Source of the DNA: Halobacteriales archaeon QS_5_68_33 | Lineage (GTDB): Archaea > Halobacteriota > Halobacteria > Halobacteriales > Haloarculaceae | DNA length: 32,713 nucleotides | Assembly (NCBI GenBank): GCA_003023785.1 | Contig: PXRS01000054.1 | Location: forward strand, 13,360-46,072 | Reading direction: 5' to 3' | Shown here: one piece after another, positions 24,023 to 32,172 of the stretch | Layout: each line of letters begins with the position of its first letter | How positions within the stretch are numbered: position 1 is the first letter of the stretch | Made by a program: the position numbers and the translations under genes | The notes under the pieces: generated by a model | Told to the model about the DNA's origin: nothing | Database searches by the model: none | What the model saw: only the letters and a program-made list of their open reading frames with translations

Positions 24023-24082
24023 GGCACGCCACTCGGCGCCCCCGGAGAAAAGCCATACGGCGGGTCTTCCCTGTCAGACCCC

Positions 24083-24230
24083 CCTCGACGGTCTCGACGT
24101 TGCGCGCGAACACGTTCGGCTCGGCGTCCAGCACCTGGCGGACGAGGTCCGGTTCCCCCTGAAAGTTCGGGGTCAGCGCCTCGACCAGGATCCCGGGGTG
24201 GCGCTCCCTGGTCGCCTCGATGGTCCGGGC
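24083..24230 (-). pseudogene. Fragment of lipoyl synthase (LipA)
   Basis: A 49-codon open stretch reads RTIEATRERHPGILVEALTP, then NFQGEPDLVRQVLDAEPNVF and ARNVETVE. This matches the part of LipA where radical-SAM enzymes of this family have the pattern VEALxPDFQG...VLDAxPDVxxHNxETV. The sequence before and after is unrelated. There are no cysteines of the Fe-S sites and no start codon, so it is a relic. No other lip gene lies in the window. Confidence 0.55.
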
Positions 24231-24327
24231 TCGACCGGCCCGATCTGTCGGTCCGGACAGCGCCGCTCATCGCCCGGCGGGGGCCGGTCGGGGGTCACCC
24301 GGCCCATCGATGGCGGGCACGCGGTCG

Positions 24328-24729
24328 TCACAGTTCCTTGACGACGTCGGTGCCGCTGACCACCTCCGGGATGACGACGGAGTCGGCGCCCACCTGTCGG
24401 GCGGTCGACTCGTACATCTCGTCGCCGATCCGGACCACGAGGCGGGCCTCGGGCGTGATCTGGCTGGTGGAGACGCCGATCTGGATGTTCGCATTCGAGT
24501 CGTCGATGCCCGCGCTGACGCCGACGACGAGCACGTCCTCGTCGATGCGGTCGCGCTCCTCGGGGTCCGACTCGACGACGACGTGTCCCGCGAGGTCGTC
24601 GATGGCGCGCTGTGTCTGCATGTGCGTCAACTCCCGTCTGATGCGGCTGTCGGAGGCGGCGTCCAGCGCCGACTCGCCCACCCAGATGCCCGCGAGCGCC
24701 AGCGCGACGAACGACCCGACGGCCTCAGC
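24328..24729 (-). pseudogene. K+ channel / RCK (TrkA-N) remnant with internal deletions
   Basis: The readable stretch has one membrane helix, AVGSFVALALAGIWVGESALD, a linker helix SDSRIRRELTHMQTQRAIDDL, and then an RCK-like domain. The strand AGHVVV is directly followed by ESDPEERDRIDEDVLVV, so the glycine-rich dinucleotide loop normally between them (about 25 residues) is missing. A second gap follows VLVV, where the GDAT segment should be, before GVSAGIDDSNANIQIGVSTSQI. The end ARLVVRIGDEMYESTARQVGADSVVIPEVVSGTDVV is intact. No start codon is obvious: the frame runs into the methyltransferase gene, whose stop codon overlaps its beginning. The pore domain is absent. Confidence 0.6.
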
Positions 24730-25567
24730 TGCCGACCCGACACACGGCGAGCATGTGCGCCGACAGGTCGGCGACGGAACGGTCGTCCCGGAGCGTGTCG
24801 ACCAGGTCCCGGACGTGTCTGCGCTGCTCGGCCGAAAGGTCACCGGGCGACTCCTCCAGTCGCCCGGACGCGTACACCGAGGCCAGCCCTTCTAGGCCGA
24901 CCAGTTCCTCGACGACGAGGCCCACCTCTGTCAGCAGGACCTCAAGTTCGCCGGCCCTGAAGAAGTGCGTCTCGACGAACTCCGACTCCCGCGCGCCGAG
25001 CAGGTCGCGGTCGTAGTCGCCCGAGAGCGCCAGCTCGGGCAGCAGGTCGGACCGCTTCGAGTCGCGGTCGGGCAGCATGAGGGTGAGGAGGACGACGTTG
25101 AGCCGCCCCATCACGGAGACGAACACCGGGCCCCCGACGGCGGTGGCCCGCCGGAGTTCCCGAGCCCCCTTGGACCGCTCCTCGGCGTCGAGGACGTGCG
25201 AGAGCGGCCCGCCCAGACACAGCGTCGCATCGAAGGTCCCCGCCGGGAACCCCAGGTCCCGGACGTCGCCCGCGCGGACGGTGACGCGGTCGGCGACGCC
25301 GTGTTTCGCGACCTTCTCGCGGGCGAGTTCGCGCTGGCCCTCGCTCGGGTCGACGAGCGTCACCTCGTAGCCCCGCTCGGCCAGCCAGACGGCGTAGCGG
25401 CCGGCCCCGCCGCCGACGTCCAGGACGTGCCCGCCCGGCGGCAGGGTCCGGCGCAGGTACTCGACGGTCCCCTCCCACTCCAGGCGGGTGACCAGCGACG
25501 AGTCCAGGCGCTCCCACTCCGCGACGTCGTGCTCGTCGTAGTATGTCTCCGGGTCGTCGACCGGCAC
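24725..25567 (-). CDS. Class I SAM-dependent methyltransferase
   Basis: A 280-aa protein from a GTG at 25567. ACTATATC is centred about 29 nt upstream, supporting this start. It has motif I HVLDVGGGAGRYAVWLAERG (47-66), a motif II-like acidic residue in VTLVDPSEGQ, and VTVRAGDVRDLGFPAGTFDATLCLGGPLSHV. The C-terminal half is helical and has no recognisable substrate domain. The target is unknown; small metabolites are the usual guess for this layout. The stop codon overlaps the K+ channel remnant. Confidence 0.85.
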   Translation of the reverse strand: MPVDDPETYYDEHDVAEWERLDSSLVTRLEWEGTVEYLRRTLPPGGHVLDVGGGAGRYAVWLAERGYEVTLVDPSEGQRELAREKVAKHGVADRVTVRAGDVRDLGFPAGTFDATLCLGGPLSHVLDAEERSKGARELRRATAVGGPVFVSVMGRLNVVLLTLMLPDRDSKRSDLLPELALSGDYDRDLLGARESEFVETHFFRAGELEVLLTEVGLVVEELVGLEGLASVYASGRLEESPGDLSAEQRRHVRDLVDTLRDDRSVADLSAHMLAVCRVGS

Positions 25568-25867
25568 GGCCGTTCCGTCTGTTGGCTAGTTGATATAGTT
25601 TCCCCCGCCGCGGCCGTGAGGTTCACGGCGGGCCGAACGATGGCCGCTCATGCCGGCGACCCGCGCAGCCACGCGATCCGCTCGCCGACGGGCTACCCCG
25701 GAGGCGTTTTCCGTTCCGGTCGGACGGTCGGCACCGGAAGCGGTCCCTGCCCTCGACCTCGTGGCTGTCGGACAACCTCACTCCACCTGACGCCTGAAAA
25801 AACAGTCGGGCCGACAGTTCTCGGTCAGGGACAAATGATTAACACGTGTGGGGCCGGAGTGGGAGTA
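25568..25867. other. 300-bp divergent intergenic region
   Basis: This region separates the methyltransferase (minus) and the MATE exporter (plus). It holds the methyltransferase TATA element near 25592-25600 and a probable promoter for the MATE gene (ATGATTAACACG near 25833-25844). I see no coding or RNA feature in the remaining ~200 bp. Confidence 0.4.
25592..25600 (-). promoter_or_regulatory. TATA box for the methyltransferase gene
   Basis: On the minus strand AACTATATC is centred about 29 nt before the GTG at 25567. Confidence 0.55.
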
Positions 25868-27265
25868 ATGCGTGACGTCTCGTCGGAGGAGATCGTCAGC
25901 GGGTCGGTCCCGCGGGTGCTCGTCGTGCTGGCGGCGCCGCTGGTGGCCCAGAACTTCGCGCTGGTGGCCCAGTCGGTGGTCGACCTGTTCTGGGTGGGAC
26001 GGCTCGGCTCGACCGCGGTCGCGGCGGTCGGTCTGGCGTCGGTCGTCGGCGCGCTGGCGCTGGTGCCCTTCTACGCCTTCTTTACGGGAACGCAGGTCGT
26101 CACGTCCCAGCGTGTCGGCGCCGACGACCCGGCGGCGGCCCGACGGGTCCCGTTCACCGCCGCCGCGATGGCTGTCGCCCTCGCGGTCGTCGTCGGGGCC
26201 GCCCTCGTCCTCGTCGCGGATCCGGTCGTGGCCCTGTTCACCGGCGACGCGACGGTCGCGACGCTCGGCGCGAACTATCTCACCGCCTACGCGCTCGCGG
26301 TCGTCACGATCGCCGCCAGCGACACGCTGGAGGGCGGGTTCACCGGGTGGGGCGACACCCGCGCGGCGCTGTACATCAACCTCACCGCCATCGTCGTCAA
26401 CGTCGTCGCCGACCCGCTGTTGATCCTCGGGTGGGGGCCGTTTCCCCGGCTGGAGCTGTTCGGCGCGGCGCTGGCGACGGCCATCGGCTACGGCGTCGGT
26501 GCGGCCCTCGCACTCGGACTTGCCGCCCGCGGCCGAGAGGGGTTCGTCCTCACCCACACGGCGGTGTGGCCCCACCTCGATACCGCACGCGAGGTGGTCG
26601 AGGTGGGGCTGCCGGTCGCCGGGCAAAACGGCGGGCGACAGCTGGCCCGCCTCGGGATGATCTGGGTCGTCTCGACGGTCGGCGGGCCGGCCGGCCTCGC
26701 CGCATATCACATCGGCGCACAGGTCGCGACGGTGGCGTTCGTCCCCGCACAGGGGGTCGCTGGCGCCGCTACGAGCGTCGTCGGGCAGAACCTCGGGGCC
26801 GACCAGCCCGCCCGCGCCAAGCGGGCCACCTGGACCGCAGTCGGACTCGCGGCCGTCGCGCTCGCGGTCTTCGGCGCCCTCCAGTGGGTCGCCCCCGGCC
26901 CCATCGCCCGCGTGTTCGTCCCCGACCTGTCCGGCGCGAGCCTGTCGGACGCGGTCCTGTACCTCCAGATCCTGGCCGTCGGCTACCCGGCGCTGGGCGC
27001 CATCTACACGCTGGAGGCCGGGTTCAACGGCGCCCGCCGGACCACCGTCAGCATGTACTCGACGCTGTGTCAGTACTGGCTGGTGCGGTTGCCCGTCGCG
27101 GCGGTCGGCGGGTTCGTGCTCGCGGCCGGCGTCGCCGCCCCCTTCTGGGCGGTCACCCTCTCGAACGTCGCCGCCGCGGGCTGGCTCGCGGTCTACTTCT
27201 ACCGCTCGACCACACGGGAGATGCTCGCCCGCGCCAGCGACGACGCCGCCAGTTCCGCCGACTGA
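25868..27265 (+). CDS. MATE family efflux transporter
   Basis: A 465-aa exporter with about 12 membrane helices. The ATG at 25868 gives MRDVSSEEIVSGSVPRVLVVLAAPLVAQNFALVAQSVVDLFWVGRLG, the expected amphipathic start and first two helices of MATE proteins. Family segments include GLASVVGALALVPFYAFFTGTQVVTSQRVGADD, TLEGGFTGWGDTRAALYINLTAI and, in the second half, AYHIGAQVATVAFVPAQGVAGAATSVVGQNLGADQPARA. It exports drugs or metabolites using a Na+ or H+ gradient. An in-frame ATG at 25836 is an alternative start. The stop lies 35 bp before the histidine kinase remnant, which has lost its own start. Confidence 0.92.
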   Translation: MRDVSSEEIVSGSVPRVLVVLAAPLVAQNFALVAQSVVDLFWVGRLGSTAVAAVGLASVVGALALVPFYAFFTGTQVVTSQRVGADDPAAARRVPFTAAAMAVALAVVVGAALVLVADPVVALFTGDATVATLGANYLTAYALAVVTIAASDTLEGGFTGWGDTRAALYINLTAIVVNVVADPLLILGWGPFPRLELFGAALATAIGYGVGAALALGLAARGREGFVLTHTAVWPHLDTAREVVEVGLPVAGQNGGRQLARLGMIWVVSTVGGPAGLAAYHIGAQVATVAFVPAQGVAGAATSVVGQNLGADQPARAKRATWTAVGLAAVALAVFGALQWVAPGPIARVFVPDLSGASLSDAVLYLQILAVGYPALGAIYTLEAGFNGARRTTVSMYSTLCQYWLVRLPVAAVGGFVLAAGVAAPFWAVTLSNVAAAGWLAVYFYRSTTREMLARASDDAASSAD

Positions 27266-27300
27266 CTGGCTCCCGACCTGCCGGGCGGCGACCCGGACTG

Positions 27301-28002
27301 GGCTCGGGACTCATCAGCCACGACCTGCGCAACCCGCTGACCGTCGCCCAGGGCCGTCTGGACCTGGTCGCCGATGAAGTCGACTCCGACCACCTCGACA
27401 CTGCCGAGAACGCGCTCGACCGAATGACGGTCATCGTCGACGATGTCCTGACGTTGGCCCGACAGGAATAGGCCGTCGACGACCCCGAACCGGTGGGTCT
27501 CGTGGCCACCGCGCACGAGGCCTGGGCGACCGCCGACACCGGCGACGCGACGCTGGAAACCGGCGACGACGCCCGCTTTCTCGCCGACCGCAGCCGCCTC
27601 GTCGAACTGTTCGGCGACCTCTTTCGCAACGCTGTTGAGCACGGCTCAACAAGCCCTCCTTCGGCTTCGCAGGCTCAGCAGGACGCCGTGGAGCACGGCG
27701 ACGAGTCGGTCACCGTCCGCGTCGAGGCCATCGACGGCGGGTTCGCCGTCGAAGACGACGGGCCCGGCATCCCCCCCGAAAACCGCGAGTCGGTCTTCGA
27801 GGCGGGGTTCACGACCGCCGAGGGCGGCACCGGGTTCGGCCTCGCCATCGTCCGCGAGATCGCCGAGGCCCACGGCTGGGACGTGACCGTCACCGAGAGC
27901 GCCGACGGGGGCGTCCCGGACGAGCGAAGCGAGTCCGGGGCTCGGGAGACGTCGTCTCCCGGCGCACGGTTCGAGGTCACCGGCGTCGACCCCGCGGAGT
28001 GA
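27301..28002 (+). pseudogene. Histidine kinase core, truncated and with an in-frame amber codon
   Basis: Two pieces in the same frame form a HisKA-HATPase core. The first is GSGLISHDLRNPLTVAQGRL (H-box histidine present) to ALDRMTVIVDDVLTLARQE, then a TAG at 27469-27471. The second begins AVDDPEPVGLVATAHEAW and contains the N-box LFRNAVEHG, DDGPGIPPE (G1) and GGTGFGLAIVREIAEAHGWD (G2). Intact relatives usually read RQGQAVDD here, so the stop may come from CAG to TAG. All sensor domains and any start codon are missing; the fragment begins directly after the MATE gene. The HATPase part could be made from a GTG at 27493, but it would lack the His. Confidence 0.78.
27627..27711 (+). repeat. Partial duplication within the N-box of the kinase remnant
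   Basis: The NAVEHG and DAVEHG motifs flank an 18-codon insert (STSPPSASQAQQ and the second motif). At DNA level GAGCACGGC occurs at both ends, and GTTGAGC-ACG-GCTCAAC is a perfect 7-bp inverted repeat at the left edge. Similar inserts at this site occur in other haloarchaeal kinases, as far as I recall. Confidence 0.55.
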
Positions 28003-28024
28003 CCGCCTCGAAGGGTAACCGACG

Positions 28025-28933
28025 TCACTCGGCGTCGCTGGCCGGACAGTCGTAGGCGTCGAGCGTCGTCGCACCCAGCGATCCACCGCCCTCGCGCTGG
28101 TAGACGACGAGTAGCTCGCAGTCGGCGCGGACGCCCACGGTCGTCGCGTTGCCGGCGACGACGACCCGGTCGCCCGAGTCCCGGCGCAGCGTCTCGCCGG
28201 CCCACGGACCGGCGGTCTGGTCGACCCCGTCGACCTCCGTGATACCGGACCCCTCGACGTACAGTTCCTCGCGAGGGATCGCGTCACCGCCGTCGTGTCT
28301 GATCGTGAGCACGCCGTGCGTTTCGTTGACCGGTTCGTAGGTCGTCGTGAAGGCCGCCTGCGGCGTCCCGCCGCCGTACCGTTCGTCGACGAACAGGTCG
28401 GCACCGCCGGCGACGCCGACCACGCCGACTGTCAGGCCCACACAGACGACCCCCGCGAACGCGAGTCGCGCGGCGGCGTTCCCGTCCGTCGCGTCGGTCC
28501 CGTCGCCCAGGAGGTCGAGCGTCCCGGCGACCGCGAGCGCGAACAGCACGACGCCGCCGACGAGCGCGGCGACGGCCAGCAGGCGACCGACCGTGAACCC
28601 GGTGACATACCACCCGGCGACCAGCGCCGCCGCGAGCGCCGGCAGCGAACAGAGCGTCAGTCCCACGGCAGTCCAGTAGCGGACGCCGTCGACCAGCGAG
28701 CGGCCGTACCCGACGACGGCGACGAGCGCGCCGAGATAGGTCAGGAGGAGGACGACGCCGGCCGCCTCCAGCGTGCGCATCGCGACCCACGTCGGGACCG
28801 TCGTCGCGACGGGCCGGGTGAACGGGTCACCGAACGGGAAGCGGCCGAGCATGCGGCCGACCACCGCGGCGAGGACGGCCACGGCGACGAACTGGACGAC
28901 CAGATAGACCGCGAGCCTCTCCCGCCGGTTCAT
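28025..28933 (-). CDS. Membrane protein with an extracellular beta domain, first of a two-gene unit by position downstream
   Basis: A 302-aa protein, MNRRERLAVYLVVQFVAVAV. Five hydrophobic helices are visible (about residues 8-27, 49-70, 85-108, 115-140 and 155-175). The remaining 125 residues form a soluble domain: FTTTYEPVNETHGVLTIRHDGGDAIPREELYVEGSGI...GETLRRDSGDRVVVAGNATTVGVRADCELLVVYQ. This resembles the beta-sandwich of haloarchaeal pilin-type proteins, where a similar TIRHDGGDAI...GDxVxV pattern occurs, but no pilin signal is present. Its ATG overlaps the stop of the upstream gene (ATGA), so the pair is cotranslated. The function is unknown. Confidence 0.72.
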   Translation of the reverse strand: MNRRERLAVYLVVQFVAVAVLAAVVGRMLGRFPFGDPFTRPVATTVPTWVAMRTLEAAGVVLLLTYLGALVAVVGYGRSLVDGVRYWTAVGLTLCSLPALAAALVAGWYVTGFTVGRLLAVAALVGGVVLFALAVAGTLDLLGDGTDATDGNAAARLAFAGVVCVGLTVGVVGVAGGADLFVDERYGGGTPQAAFTTTYEPVNETHGVLTIRHDGGDAIPREELYVEGSGITEVDGVDQTAGPWAGETLRRDSGDRVVVAGNATTVGVRADCELLVVYQREGGGSLGATTLDAYDCPASDAE

Positions 28934-29685
28934 GGGAACAGCGCGTACAGGACGAGACCGGCGAGCGGCGCCAGCAGGCAGTTCACGACCGTCAGGTACG
29001 CCAGCGTCCCGCGGCGCTTGAACGGGTTCTCCGGAAAGACCCCGCCGGCGAGGCGGTAGCCCACCACCTCGCTGGCGGCGAAGACGCCCAGCGCGACGAC
29101 CGAGACCAGCGTCCGCGCCACGACACAGCTCACCGGGCCGCAGTCGGTCGCGAACAGCACCTCGCTCGGGTACGCCGGCTGGATCCGCGCCGCCTCGTTT
29201 CGCGTGAGTCCCGTCGTTTCGAGCCACTCGCAGAGTGCCGCGCGGTGTCCGCCCGCGGGCTCGCCACCCCCACACAGGTCCTCCGCCCGGAGGTCGTTCT
29301 CGCTGGCCGCCACCCGTTCGACCAGGTCGCGTTCGCCGTGGGCGAGCGCGAGCGCCGCCACGGCACAGGGGACGCCGTTCGCGCCGACGAACCGCGGGGC
29401 GCGTTCGGGCGTCCCTTCGTTCGTCGGGACGGCGCCGCGCCGGCGGTACTCCCGGAGGGCGTCAAGCGCCTGCTCGCGGCGCCGCCGCTGCTCGGCGTTG
29501 AGGTGGTCGGTGTCGGCCGCCCGGAGGGCCCGTTCGGTCCGCCGGAGGTGCGCCCGGACCCGGACCGCCGTCAGCCGGCGGCGGGCGGCGAGGAGGACGG
29601 CGACGAGTCGCCAGGCGAGGGCTCTACCGGTCGCGGCGACCCGCCGCGTGCCGGTGCGGGCGAGCCGTGCGGTCGTCGTGAGCAT
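28930..29685 (-). CDS. Membrane protein with a conserved His/Cys-containing domain ending EAARIQPAY
   Basis: A 251-aa protein. The N-terminal 60 residues are Arg/Ala-rich with a possible helix. The centre (about 85-175) reads RFVGANGVPCAVAALALAHG, ERDLVERVAASENDLRAEDL and WLETTGLTRNEAARIQPAYP. I recall this ...GxxCAVA..L...LVxxIAxxxN...W....GLTxxEAAxIQPAY pattern from uncharacterised bacterial secreted proteins; it is unusual in archaea. Two or three membrane helices follow, with a Cys pair CGPVSC at the membrane face. It is translationally coupled to the next gene. It is divergent from the helicase gene. Confidence 0.65.
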   Translation of the reverse strand: MLTTTARLARTGTRRVAATGRALAWRLVAVLLAARRRLTAVRVRAHLRRTERALRAADTDHLNAEQRRRREQALDALREYRRRGAVPTNEGTPERAPRFVGANGVPCAVAALALAHGERDLVERVAASENDLRAEDLCGGGEPAGGHRAALCEWLETTGLTRNEAARIQPAYPSEVLFATDCGPVSCVVARTLVSVVALGVFAASEVVGYRLAGGVFPENPFKRRGTLAYLTVVNCLLAPLAGLVLYALFP

Positions 29686-29726
29686 ATGTGGCTGTCACCG
29701 GATCAGTTGAAAAGGGTTGGGGCCGG

Positions 29727-29734
29727 TATAGTAA
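29727..29734 (+). promoter_or_regulatory. TATA box for the Sec63-type helicase gene
   Basis: TATAGTAA is centred 36 nt before the proposed GTG start at 29767, which would give a leader of roughly 10 nt. Confidence 0.45.
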
Positions 29735-29766
29735 CACCTTTGCCGACGGCGCCCCCGGCTCCTGTC

Positions 29767-32172
29767 GTGTCACAGCACGCCGACGGCGAGGGGGGACTGG
29801 CGGTGGCCGACGTCCTGCCCGACTACGCCGACGCCTTCCCGTTCGAGCGGTTCAACGCGATGCAGGCCGAGGCCCTGCCCGCCATCCTCGAACGCGAGGA
29901 CGACGTCGTCGTCAGCGCGCCGACCGCCAGCGGCAAGACCGCCCTCGCGGAGGCCGCGATCTGTCGGACCCTCGACGCGGGGGGGACCGCGCTCTTTCTC
30001 GCCCCCCTCCGGGCGCTCACCAACGAGAAGGAGCGCGAGTGGGAGCGCTTCGAGGACCTCGGGTATTCGGTGTACGTCGTCACCGGCGAGCGCGACCTGA
30101 ACCCCCGGCGGGCCGAGCGGGCCGACATCCTCGTGATGACCCCGGAGAAGGCCGATTCGGCCACCAGAAAACACGACTCCCCGCGATACTCGTTCGTGAC
30201 CGACGTCGACTGCTGTGTCATCGACGAGGTCCACCTGCTGGATTCGGACCGCCGGGGGTCGGTTCTGGAGGTCACCATCTCCCGGTTGCGGCGGCTCTGT
30301 GCCCCCCGCGTGGTCGCGTTATCTGCAACGATGCCGAACGCCGGGGACGTCGCCGAGTGGCTGGACGCCCCGCCCGAGTGTACGTTCACCTTCGGCGAGG
30401 AGTACCGGCCGGTGCCGCTGCACGCCGACGTCCGCACGTACAGCCACGGCGAGAACGCCTTCGCCGACAAGTACCGCCGGCTCTACCGCGCGCTCGACAT
30501 CGCCGAACCCCACATCCGCGACGGGGGCCAGGCCCTGGTGTTCGTCTCCTCGCGCCAGGACACCGTCCAGGCCGCCACGAAGGCCCGTGACGAACTCGTC
30601 GAGCGGGACGTTCCCGTGGGCGCGCGAGGGGACTACGACTTCCACAACGAGGCCTCGGAACTCTCGAACGACACGCTCCGCCAGTCCGTCCTGGACGGCG
30701 TCGGATTCCACCACGCGGGCCTCTCGAAGGCCGACAAGGAACTCGTCGAGGAGTGGTTCCGCGAGGGGACGATACAGCTCCTCTTTTCGACGTCGACGCT
30801 GGCCTGGGGCGTGAACCTCCCCGCCCGCTGTGTCGTCATCCGCGACACCAAGCTTCACGACCCGCTGGAGGGCGAGGTGGACATGAGCCCCCTCGACGTG
30901 TTGCAGATGCTCGGGCGGGCGGGCCGGCCCGGCTACGACGACCAGGGCTACGCCTGGGTGGTCTGTGACCGCTCGGAGGCCGACAAGTACCGACGGCTCC
31001 TCACGGAGGGGAAAGACATCGAGTCCCGGCTCGCGGCGGACCTGGACGCCCACCTCAACGCCGAGATCGTCCTCGGGACGGTTCGGGACATCGACGACGT
31101 GATGGACTGGCTGGAGACGACCTTCTACTACGTCCGGGCACGGAGCGCCCCCGAGGAGTACGCCTCCCGGGGCGACCTGCGCGAGCAGGTCAGCGAGCGC
31201 CTGCGCTCGCTCGTCGACCGCGGGTTCGTCGAGCGCGAGGAGATGTCGCTCGCCCCCACCGCGGTGGGCCGCCTCGCCTCGAAGTTCTACCTCGGCCTCG
31301 ACACTGCCCGCGAGTTCGCCGACCTCGCCGAGCGGGCGGCGGACGCCCCCGATAGCGACGGCGGAGACGCCGCGGCGGACCCCATCGGCGAGCGGGACGT
31401 CCTCCGCGCGGTGGCGACCGCAGCCGAGTTCGACAGCGTCAGCGCCCGCTCCGACGAGGAGGACGCCGTCGCCGCGGTGCTCGGGTCGACGCCGGACCTC
31501 GACCCGGGGGCGCGGAAGGTGCTCGCCATCCTCGAATCGAGCATGCGTGGGACCACGCCCACGGAGTTGCGCAGCGACGCCTGGGTCATCCGCCAGAACG
31601 CCCTGCGGTTGCTCGCGGCGTTGCGGGCCTTTCTCGACCGCTTCGCCGGGGCGCGCGCCGCGAACCTCGCGACCCGCATCGAGGCTCGCATCGAGAACGG
31701 CATCAGCGACGACGCGGTCGGCCTCACGGCCGTCGACGGCGTCGGCTCCGGGCGCGCGAGCCAGCTGGCCGCCGACGGCCTCCGCACCCCCGCCGACGTC
31801 CGCGAGGCCGGCGTCTCCGGGCTCGTCGCCGCCGGCCTCCCCGAGGGCGTCGCCGAGCGCGTTCACGAGAGCGCGGCCGACCTGCCCAACGTCGTCGTCG
31901 AGTGGGGGGAGTTCCCCGAAGCCGTCGCCCGCGGCGAGAACGCGATGCGGGAGGTCCGGGTGCGCAACGTCGGCGGCGACGCCCGCGCGGGGATCCGCGT
32001 CACCGTCAACGGTGTCGAGATGACCGGCAAGAACGCCTACCTCGGCGAGTCGACGGTCCCCGTCGGCGTCTTCGGCGGCGACGCCGACGAACTCATCTAC
32101 GCCGTCGAGGTCGCCTTCCCCGAACTCCCCCTCCAGCTCGTCGTCGCGGAACGCACCGTCCGGGTCGCGTGA
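29767..32172 (+). CDS. Ski2-like DEAD/DEAH-box helicase with a Sec63 domain
   Basis: An 801-aa SF2 helicase. The start is taken as GTG 29767 (VSQHADGEGG...); the open frame upstream is antisense to another gene and has no domain. Motifs: Walker A APTASGKTAL (51-60), ALTNEKEREWERFEDLG, DEVH in CCVIDEVHLLDS, SATMPNAGDVAEWL, VFVSSRQDT, the FHHAGL segment, and GRAGRPGYDDQGYAW. A winged-helix part and a Sec63/ratchet-HhH part follow (LTAVDGVGSGRASQLAADGL), and then a C-terminal beta domain beginning VRVRNVGGDARAGIRVTVNG. The single-cassette layout matches Brr2/ASCC3-related archaeal helicases rather than classical Hel308. It probably unwinds nucleic acids in repair or RNA processing. The TGA stop touches palindromic copy 5. 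Confidence 0.9.
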   Translation: MSQHADGEGGLAVADVLPDYADAFPFERFNAMQAEALPAILEREDDVVVSAPTASGKTALAEAAICRTLDAGGTALFLAPLRALTNEKEREWERFEDLGYSVYVVTGERDLNPRRAERADILVMTPEKADSATRKHDSPRYSFVTDVDCCVIDEVHLLDSDRRGSVLEVTISRLRRLCAPRVVALSATMPNAGDVAEWLDAPPECTFTFGEEYRPVPLHADVRTYSHGENAFADKYRRLYRALDIAEPHIRDGGQALVFVSSRQDTVQAATKARDELVERDVPVGARGDYDFHNEASELSNDTLRQSVLDGVGFHHAGLSKADKELVEEWFREGTIQLLFSTSTLAWGVNLPARCVVIRDTKLHDPLEGEVDMSPLDVLQMLGRAGRPGYDDQGYAWVVCDRSEADKYRRLLTEGKDIESRLAADLDAHLNAEIVLGTVRDIDDVMDWLETTFYYVRARSAPEEYASRGDLREQVSERLRSLVDRGFVEREEMSLAPTAVGRLASKFYLGLDTAREFADLAERAADAPDSDGGDAAADPIGERDVLRAVATAAEFDSVSARSDEEDAVAAVLGSTPDLDPGARKVLAILESSMRGTTPTELRSDAWVIRQNALRLLAALRAFLDRFAGARAANLATRIEARIENGISDDAVGLTAVDGVGSGRASQLAADGLRTPADVREAGVSGLVAAGLPEGVAERVHESAADLPNVVVEWGEFPEAVARGENAMREVRVRNVGGDARAGIRVTVNGVEMTGKNAYLGESTVPVGVFGGDADELIYAVEVAFPELPLQLVVAERTVRVA

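Noticed and set aside
27469-27471. TAG read as pyrrolysine
   Set aside because: Haloarchaea are not known to use pyrrolysine, and the codon sits in a linker of a truncated kinase; a nonsense mutation is simpler.
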